Source: Diplosphaera chodatii (taxonomy: Eukaryota > Chlorophyta > Trebouxiophyceae > Prasiolales > Stichococcaceae). From it: a stretch of DNA of 64,000 nt. The position numbers and the translations under genes were made by a program. The stretch's first letter is position 1. Each line of letters opens with the position of its first letter. The stretch spans positions 1,736,001-1,800,000 of the forward strand of contig JAALGY010000019.1 in NCBI GenBank assembly GCA_032358165.1, given 5' to 3'. Shown here piece by piece: positions 57,189-64,000 of the stretch. Under the pieces are notes generated by a model. It searched no databases and was not told where the DNA came from. It was given only the letters and a program-made list of their open reading frames with translations.

Positions 57189-60100
57189 ATGACGGCGATG
57201 AAGACCGCCACGCTTCTGCTGATTGCTGCCGTCGCCTTTGCCGGTGCGTTCACATGATGTGCACTCCCTGCCTGCGACCCTGCAGCCGGTCTATTTGCAT
57301 CCAGAAGCTGTATTAATGCATTTTCTCTCTTATCTATCAGCCTGCGCCCGTTTGCCCCGTCGCAGCCTTGCTGTTTTAGCGCTCGCTCGATGCATGGCAA
57401 AGCTGATCTGATCAACATGGCAGCCCTCGATTGCACGCCTATGGCCATAAATGACGCTGCGCGAACCCTTGAAGAGACCTGTCACGGCGTGGTTGTCATG
57501 TCGACCGCGTGCAGCACGTCAGGTCGCGCCAGCTTTGCATGCGTGTGTGTGCAGAACAACACTCTTGTGTGCTCGTGTTCACGACCCCTTTAGTGAGGCA
57601 GAGCTCTAAGGATCGTGATCATAACATGAGGTAGGCATTCCAGGTGGTTCAGGTGTTCTCTTGCGTGTGCGCCACGCGCTGCCGGTGTGCTGAGTGATGA
57701 GTTTTTGGACCAACCACACATCTGACGCTACACCGTGTCGCGCGGACAACGTTGTATCGCAAATGCAGCTTGAATGTATACACAGCGTGAGACGCTTATG
57801 CCAGTGGCATATGTGGTGCGCCAAGCCGCATGCATGCATGTGTCGTCTGGCACGTGCCCGTCGATCGCCGCTGCAAGTTTGCATGCAAGCTTCAGATCGA
57901 ACGGGAGCCGGCGCAGACAAGCGCCGACCAGACCTGATTGCGAGCGTGCGTTTGTTGGCAGATGTAGAGCGCGCAGCGTGAACGAACGCTTGTTCCGGCG
58001 CGTGCATCCGTGGACCTATCTGCACGACGGGATCAGTCTTCTGCCGTGCCTTGCAAGGCACTCACGACATGAACGTGACAACTGACATGAGCAGCGACAA
58101 CCGCTGCAGCGCGATGCGCATCACAGTTGCTCGGCGGGTCAGAATATCCGCGCCTTTTCATCCGTTGGTCAGTCACGAAACATTGGGCCCACCCTGGTGG
58201 CCAGAGACCCCTTTTAGGCAGTGGAAGTCACCACCACAACTGCCACCCTGTAGTCGCTGCAGATGCTGCGTTTGCGGTGCTGATGCCACACAAGAGCGAG
58301 GCATCAAAAACCCGCTGTGCTGATTGTGCTGCAGGTGTGGCGCACGGCGAGCAGCCCGAAGATGCGCTGGATGCCAACGTGGGCCGCGAGCTTCTGACCT
58401 GCGAGGGCCCCAACTGCTGGCCGCAGGTGACACTGTAGCTGCATGCAGCAGTGCGCTGCTGCTTTACGCATTATTCAGCGCCTTGGTTGCATGCATGTTC
58501 GCCACCTGTGCCTACTGTGTGCGATTTGGCCGCGCAAAAGCTCATCATTCCCGCGCAGCTGCTATAGTCGCAGCCCAAGCCGGTCCCTCACCTTGCTTGA
58601 ACGAGTGAGACGTGTCTCTGCATGCGTGCAGCAGCAGCCGCAGCAGCCCCGCAACAAGAACTCGAACAAGGTCAAGGTTGTGAACCCCACCTTCCAGAAG
58701 TGCGCACCCATCTGTCTCAGACCTGAATTGCCTTCCATCTGTGCTACAATGACAACTCGCCTCTGTTTATTGTGGCACACGCATACGATTGTGTATCGGC
58801 GAGTGCCATGCACTGCCTGCATGACCTCCTGCCAGCGGCTCTGTCTTTCAGTGGTGATGCAGCACAAGTGGGATGGCGCACCACATGAGTGCAGATACAA
58901 ATAGGTAGATGCATAAGTATGTCACGGTGTGGCAACACTTATGGTGCCTTCTCTGATGTGCCTTCTTTAAGGCATGCTGCTGTCCTACTCTGCAGTGCGC
59001 AGTCCGGCGATGGCGGCAAGGGAGGCAACGGCGGCATCTCGCTCCTGGATGGCAACTCGATTGCGATTGGTGAGCTACATGCACGTACATCACGGCCAAC
59101 ATGTGGCTGAAAGCTGCAGTCATCAGCGGGCCTGCAACAGTGTCTGTGAGTCAGCGAGCGGCTGTGTGTACATCAGATTGTGCTGTACAGCATTGGGTTT
59201 GCATCGTACTGTTCTATCTGCGCATGAGACACAGACAGTATAGGTGGCCGACTCACTCAAGCACCTTCTGCATGTGCTCTGCAATGCGACATCAGACGCC
59301 TGACCTTGCCTCCCATCTCTGCCACAGCCATCATCCCGATCGGCCGCGGCGGCGCGCAGAGCGGCAACACCAACGGCCAGTACGCCAATGGCGGCAACGG
59401 CGGCGACAGCGGCCCCGCCGTCAACTCGAACCAGAACAATGTCGGCGTGCTGGGCTTCGCCGGCCGCAAGCTGCTCAACATGTGGAACAACCCTCAGGTG
59501 CGCCCTGTAAGGGGCTAGCGTCTCACTTCTTGACGCTTATTGCTTGTAGACTCCGGAGCCCTGGCAGGACTGTGTTCAGCTGATCTGCAATTTCGCATAC
59601 CTTGACTGCACATACGTACATCAAATCAGGAACAGGAGGTTGTTACCGAACTCAGTTGGCTCGACTGTATGTACGTGTGAGCCTGCCTGTGCCGCCCTGT
59701 GTCCCGACTTTAAGCTTTGTGCATGCGTACGCAGTCACAGCCGAGCCGCAACACGAACGGCATCAAGATCATCAACCTCACCGGCCAGAGGTGCGCCACC
59801 GCAGGCTGTGCAGACTGCTGCCCGGGGTATGTAGCATGGCGGCACGCACAGGCCCTGCCAGTGAGGGGCAAACAGCGGCGCTGGGCAGCGGCCCAGTCTC
59901 TGGCATTTTGCAGGCTGCTGCATGCAGGCCTTTGCCTGCCCACTGCAGTCAATATCATCAGACAGTACATTCGCGCATGCCTGTACAACGTGATGACTGC
60001 AGCGTGTCCTGTTTATGGTCACATACTAGCATCATAAACTGGCCCTGCTTGTGTCCGGTGCAGCGCGACCACTGGCAACGGCGGCGACGGAGGAAAGGGC

Positions 60101-62236
60101 GGCGTGTCAGCTGCTGATGCCAACTCGATTGCACTTGGTGAGTGTCCGCAGTCAAGCATTGACATCCTGTAGAACTGTACATTGCATGCATGGCTGGCTC
60201 GCCACCGTGTGGCATATTTTGTGTGCGTGGTGGTAATGCCTGACCGTCAGTCGGTCGAATCAGCAGTGTGCTATTGCTCTGCTTTGAGGTTCGACAGCGT
60301 GCGATGCCTTGCTGTCTGGCTGCATGCAGCTCTGCTGCCATTCCTGGGCGGTGCACAGAGCGGCAACACCGGTGGCAAGTTTTCCAACGGCGGCAACGGC
60401 GGCGACAGCGGCCCTGCCACCAACTGGAACCAGAACAACGTCGGTGTGGCCAGCGGCGCAGGCCGCAAGCTGCTCACCGGCGGCGACCAGACCGGCTCTC
60501 AGGTGCAGCCATGCACTAGCAGGCTGAGGTAGTGTTCTCATCTGGTAGGCCTGCAGCCGTGGCGACAAGCTCCCAATTCAATGCTTTCCCGTCGGTTGTC
60601 TGCGAGACCAAGATGATGACGGCCCAGCGTGCACGCACGAGCCATAAGGTCGGTTTTGTCTGCCGCTTGCTTTCTGATTGGTGTACCGATGCGAGTTGTG
60701 TGCTGCTGCAGCCACAGCCGGGCCGCAACACCAACCGCATCAAGGTCATCGACCTGACCCGTCAGAGGTGCGCCATGGCACACTGCTTGTCGCTGCCCGG
60801 CATATTTTGAAGCATGCGCTGCTACTTGGGGCCCCAACTGGCAGCAGCGCTGGGCAGCAGCAGCCCAAGCCAGTCCTCAGCGTCCTGTGAGCTGCATGCA
60901 GGGTCCTGCTCAGTGCAGACAGAGGGGTTACTGCATGCATGTGCAGTAGTGTAGTGGACTGCCGCCTTTGTCACGCGAGCATCTGATATACAAGTGAACA
61001 AACTGGCCTTGCTTGTGCCTGACCGCAGTGCGATGAGTGGCAACGGCGGCGATGGAGGAAACGGCGGTGTGTCGGTTGCTGATGCCAACTCGATTGCACT
61101 TGGTGAGTGGGTGCAATTGGCATATCGGTGTACTCTTGACTTGACTTCGTTGCACACTGCATGCATGCCTGGATGGCAATGTCTGGGTTGTGGAGGGATA
61201 CCTCACCAGCAAAGTATATAAATTCCTGTTGCTCTGCTCCAAATCCTGTTGAGCGGCAGCTCAATCGCATGCGATCCCTTTTGTGTGGCTACATGCAGCT
61301 CTGGCGCCATTCCTGGGCGTGGGTGGCGCGAAAAGCGGTAAAACCGGCGGCAGCTTCGCCAACGGCGGCAACGGCGGCGACAGCGGCGCCGCTGCCAACT
61401 ATAACTCGAACAACGTCGGTGTGGCCAGCTTTGCCGGCGGCCGCAAGCTGCTCACCGACCCCCAGGTGCACCCAACATACAGCAGTACAGGCTGCCGTCC
61501 TTCCAAGGCAGGGGCTGCGGACGCAACGACGGCATTTTCAGCCAATCTGCTCCTGCTGTATGTTTGCCCTGCCCAGCCGACTATGTGACGCTTCGACAGC
61601 CACAGTTTTTGGGTGCCTGCCTGCTTGCTTTCCCATCCATGTCCTGACATGCGTCGTGTGCATGCGCAGCCACGGCAGGGGGCCAATGCCAACCGCATCA
61701 AGGTCATCAACCTGACCGGCCAGAAGTGCGACATGCATGACACGGCACAGTTCGGTGGACTTCTGGTGGATCGGTTGAATGAAATGTATGGTGTTCACCT
61801 GCCATGCTTCGTCCACATGGCCTCGTGTCCGACATGCAGCGCGGTGAGTGGCAAGGGCGGTGACGGAGGCAAGGGCGGCTTCTCTGCCCTGAATGGCAAC
61901 TCGATCGCAATTGGTGAGCGCACGCTTTGTAACGCTGTCACTGGCGGCGGCATCCAGATCAGCATTTGAGCTGCAGCTGCATCTTTACCATATTCTGCTT
62001 TCACCTTTGGCTGCACATGGCACTGGCAGCCTGTTTCCGGTGTGCATAAGTGCGGCACCCCATGTGAACCTCCGCTTTGTGACTGCACGCACGCAGCCAT
62101 CATCCCGCTGGGCGGCGGCATCGCGAAGAGCGGCGACACCAATGGCCAGTACGCCAACGGCGGCGACGGCGGCGACAGCGGCCCCGCCATCAATTCGAAC
62201 AAGAACAACGTCGGCATCATTGGCGGCGGAAAGTGA
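57189..62236 (+). CDS. Secreted Gly/Asn-rich protein built from four tandem three-exon cassettes
   Basis: Fourteen exons join in perfect frame (441 residues). Exon 1 (57189-57243) is a signal peptide, MTAMKTATLLLIAAVAFA. Exon 2 (58335-58426) gives VAHGEQPEDALDANVGRELL and two cysteines. Then cassette A-B-C is repeated four times. A (N.NRIKVINLTGQK type): 58632-58699, 59735-59790, 60712-60767, 61670-61725. B (SGNGGDGGKGGVS..D.NSIA type): 58996-59069, 60064-60137, 61029-61102, 61840-61913. C (SGNTNGQYANGGNGGDSGPA, then N.NNVGV..AGRKLL): 59328-59497, 60330-60502, 61299-61465, 62097-62236. Intron phases are the same in every cassette (A to B phase 2, B to C phase 1, C to A phase 0). The last C exon lacks RKLL and ends IIGGGK. 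An extracellular or cell-wall role is inferred. No known family is recognised; PGRS-like GGNGG content is only compositional. Confidence 0.83.
58632..62236 (+). repeat. Four-fold tandem duplication of a three-exon cassette (about 0.9-1.1 kb period)
   Basis: Cassette starts are at 58632, 59735, 60712 and 61670 (periods 1103, 977 and 958 bp). Exon lengths are nearly fixed: A 68/56/56/56, B 74/74/74/74, C 170/173/167/140 including the stop. Introns between copies also share short blocks, for example CTGCATGCAG-CTCTG before C2 and ACATGCAG-CTCTGG before C3, but have otherwise diverged. Copies 2 and 3 look the most alike, which suggests stepwise unequal crossing-over. Confidence 0.8.
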
Positions 62237-63435
62237 AGTGGCACCCAGATCATACATACTCAAGACAACGCACGAACAGGCAGTACATCATGTGCTGAAT
62301 CTTTAAGGAACGGATCTGCTATTTCTGGGCGGTTGCAGTGCAAGCACCCTTGTGATTCTTGTCGATTGATGCATGCAAACCATGCTCATTGCATCCATTC
62401 ATGCTTGGGTAGCACACAGGTAGTGTGTGTGTGCTGATTGCTGCCATTTCAGCTGCGCACACTATGCTGTTTGCGGCAAGCATGCACCGTTGGTTTGAGG
62501 CTTTGCTCCACAGTTATCAGTCCCTGCCGAACATCTCCATTGCAAAGGTTGTGCACCAGTTTGTTGGTTTTCATTCGCAGCTGCTATGCATGCACAGTGC
62601 AACGTACACAACCCAGTGCCATCATTGGGGATTCAAATTCCACTGCAGAATCTGCACAGCTGCATGCTGCGCCGTGTAGCACATTGCCTGGTTCATTTCC
62701 ACACCCCACAGTCCTAAGCACGCCATCCATACCTCTCTAGAGCAACAGAATGACTTGGGAGTAATGCCACACATGGCGCAGCTGTGCTGTGGTGCCCAAG
62801 CCGACTTCAGAGCAGCTCTGAGATGCTGATGTGCAGTGCATCGCATCTGACAGCCTGGCCACCGGATGCCGCTGGCGCTCCATCTGCCCAGTACCGCATG
62901 CAAGAGGTTCATCCACCTGTAGCAAGTGTGCTGCGTGCCAACGGTGCATCACATCTTGATAGGCCGTTGGGCCGATCTGCAGCTCTCGGGACCCCCTGTG
63001 CTGGCCCCAATCTTCGGCGCGAGACCTACGCGGCTAGCTCCGCCCATCCGCGTCGACCATCGCAGATTTTGATTTGACACCCGTTTTAGTGCTCTTGCGG
63101 GTACGCTGGTCGCGCTCGTCCAGTGTCTGCGTCAGGCAACGTGCGCGCCCAGCTGCGACACCAAAAGCCGATGAGAGCAATGGTGCGTGCATCTTTGTGC
63201 AGCCTTGCTGCCCTGCGTTTCGGCACATACCACACGCCGTTGCATCAAAAACTTTAAGCTCAAACCTCAAGAGCATCGCTCGCCCTGTGCCAGCCGCTGT
63301 CGCCGAAGACGCTCGGCACTCGCCGGCTTTTGTGCGTGCTCTGCAGCTGACAGGCATCTGCCGTCTGGCAGACCATCGCAGACATTTCACGCGTCACAGA
63401 TCAATTGGTTGGACCTCATGACAGCGACTTCAACG
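62237..63435. other. Intergenic, no gene seen
   Basis: Downstream of the cassette gene. The sequence is locally AT-richer and lacks exon series; it probably holds the 3' UTR and the promoter of whatever gene starts at the right edge. Confidence 0.4.
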
Positions 63436-63439
63436 GACC

Positions 63440-64000
63440 TTGAGCGCCTCTCCGCAGGTGACCGCAGGGTCAGCAGGATGCGGGCGGTGCGCCACCAGGA
63501 GCAGCGCCTGCAGCGCGGCCTGTGCTCGCACGCGTGCACACTCGAAGGCGACGGTGCTGCTGCTGCTCCTATTTCTGCTGCTCGACGCGACGGTAGCAGA
63601 GCCCATATCAGGCGAGCGCACTCCACCGTGTTGTGCATGCTGTGCTAGCGAGCTATTTTTTCTCACGAAAGGCAATTGCTGCCTCGCCTATGCCATCGGC
63701 AGGCTCTCTGCCAATCGCACTCTGGTGCTGTATCTGTGGCATCTATGTGGGCGGCATCAGTTGGTCGGTGAACTACAACATGTTGAGCAGCTGCTCGGCT
63801 AGCTGACAATGCGCCGGTGCCCACATCGACATGCATGCATGGAGGTTGGATCATCCAGGCTGCGCTTTTCGGACAACTGTGCCGCGGGCACCCACCCTGC
63901 TGAACGTGAGCTGCAACATGACCTGATGAAGGATTGTCTGGCGGTTGCAGGCGGCGACGATGTGGCATCGCTGTTGATGGTGGTTGCCAGCCGCCAGCAG
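63440..64000 (+). CDS. Possible 5' part of a gene running off the right edge
   Basis: A plus-strand frame from 63440 encodes a strongly hydrophobic stretch (KATVLLLLLFLLLDATVA, near 63550-63600) followed by Cys-rich sequence. Further on, 63834-64000 is open to the end of the window (MEVGSSRLRFSD, then GGDDVASLLMVVASRQQ), with a possible acceptor at 63950. These may be parts of one gene or unrelated. Minus-strand reading of 63560-63460 (FECARVRAQAALQALLLVAH) is a competing interpretation. No family is recognised. Confidence 0.22.

Noticed and set aside
58632..62236. Mycobacterial PE-PGRS contamination
   Set aside because: GGNGG composition is similar, but the gene has fourteen spliced exons and an algal signal peptide and sits between algal genes.

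Overview
The window is nuclear DNA of a GC-rich green alga, most likely a trebouxiophyte (Chlorella/Micractinium-like). This is inferred from short exons split by many 100-400 bp GT-AG introns, high GC at third codon positions, abundant TGCAG acceptors, and plant/algal gene families (PAT17-like DHHC S-acyltransferase, plant-type GH5 mannanase, homogentisate dioxygenase). All gene models were spliced by eye; family calls are firm where motifs are intact, but some exon edges are approximate.

Layout. 0.6-4.7 kb (+): F-box/leucine-rich-repeat gene. 5.1-11.0 kb (-): many-exon coiled-coil protein whose probable last coding frame holds an in-frame TGA. 11.8-13.9 kb (+): DHHC S-acyltransferase. 14.5-15.0 kb: cluster of GC-rich hairpin repeats. 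15.1 kb: intronless tRNA-Asp(GTC), followed directly by an 11-kb, 205-bp-unit satellite (about 53.8 copies) whose unit is three diverged copies of the tRNA 3' end plus an oligo-T trailer. 26.3-30.2 kb: poorly coding region with one possible gene fragment. 30.2-31.1 kb (+): small helical/coiled-coil gene.

31.8-45.2 kb is a run of four minus-strand genes: a secreted acetamidase/formamidase, homocysteine S-methyltransferase, homogentisate 1,2-dioxygenase, and a membrane protein with a PB1/doublecortin-like N-terminus. 46.0-47.5 kb (+): class-I glutamine amidotransferase of the gamma-glutamyl-peptidase type. 47.8-49.2 kb (-): EAPP homologue. 49.9-56.7 kb (+): endonuclease/exonuclease/phosphatase-family gene whose 4.3-kb third intron contains a complete antisense GH5 endo-beta-mannanase gene (50.9-54.6 kb). 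57.2-62.2 kb (+): secreted glycine/asparagine-rich protein built from four tandem copies of a three-exon cassette. 62.2-64 kb: mostly non-coding, with a possible gene start at the right edge.

The genes do not form one pathway. Amidase, methyltransferase and homogentisate dioxygenase are all amino-acid/nitrogen housekeeping functions, but neighbours sit in every orientation as expected for a eukaryotic chromosome. The two most unusual structures are the tRNA-Asp-anchored satellite and the phase-symmetric exon-cassette gene; the nested antisense mannanase gene is the third.
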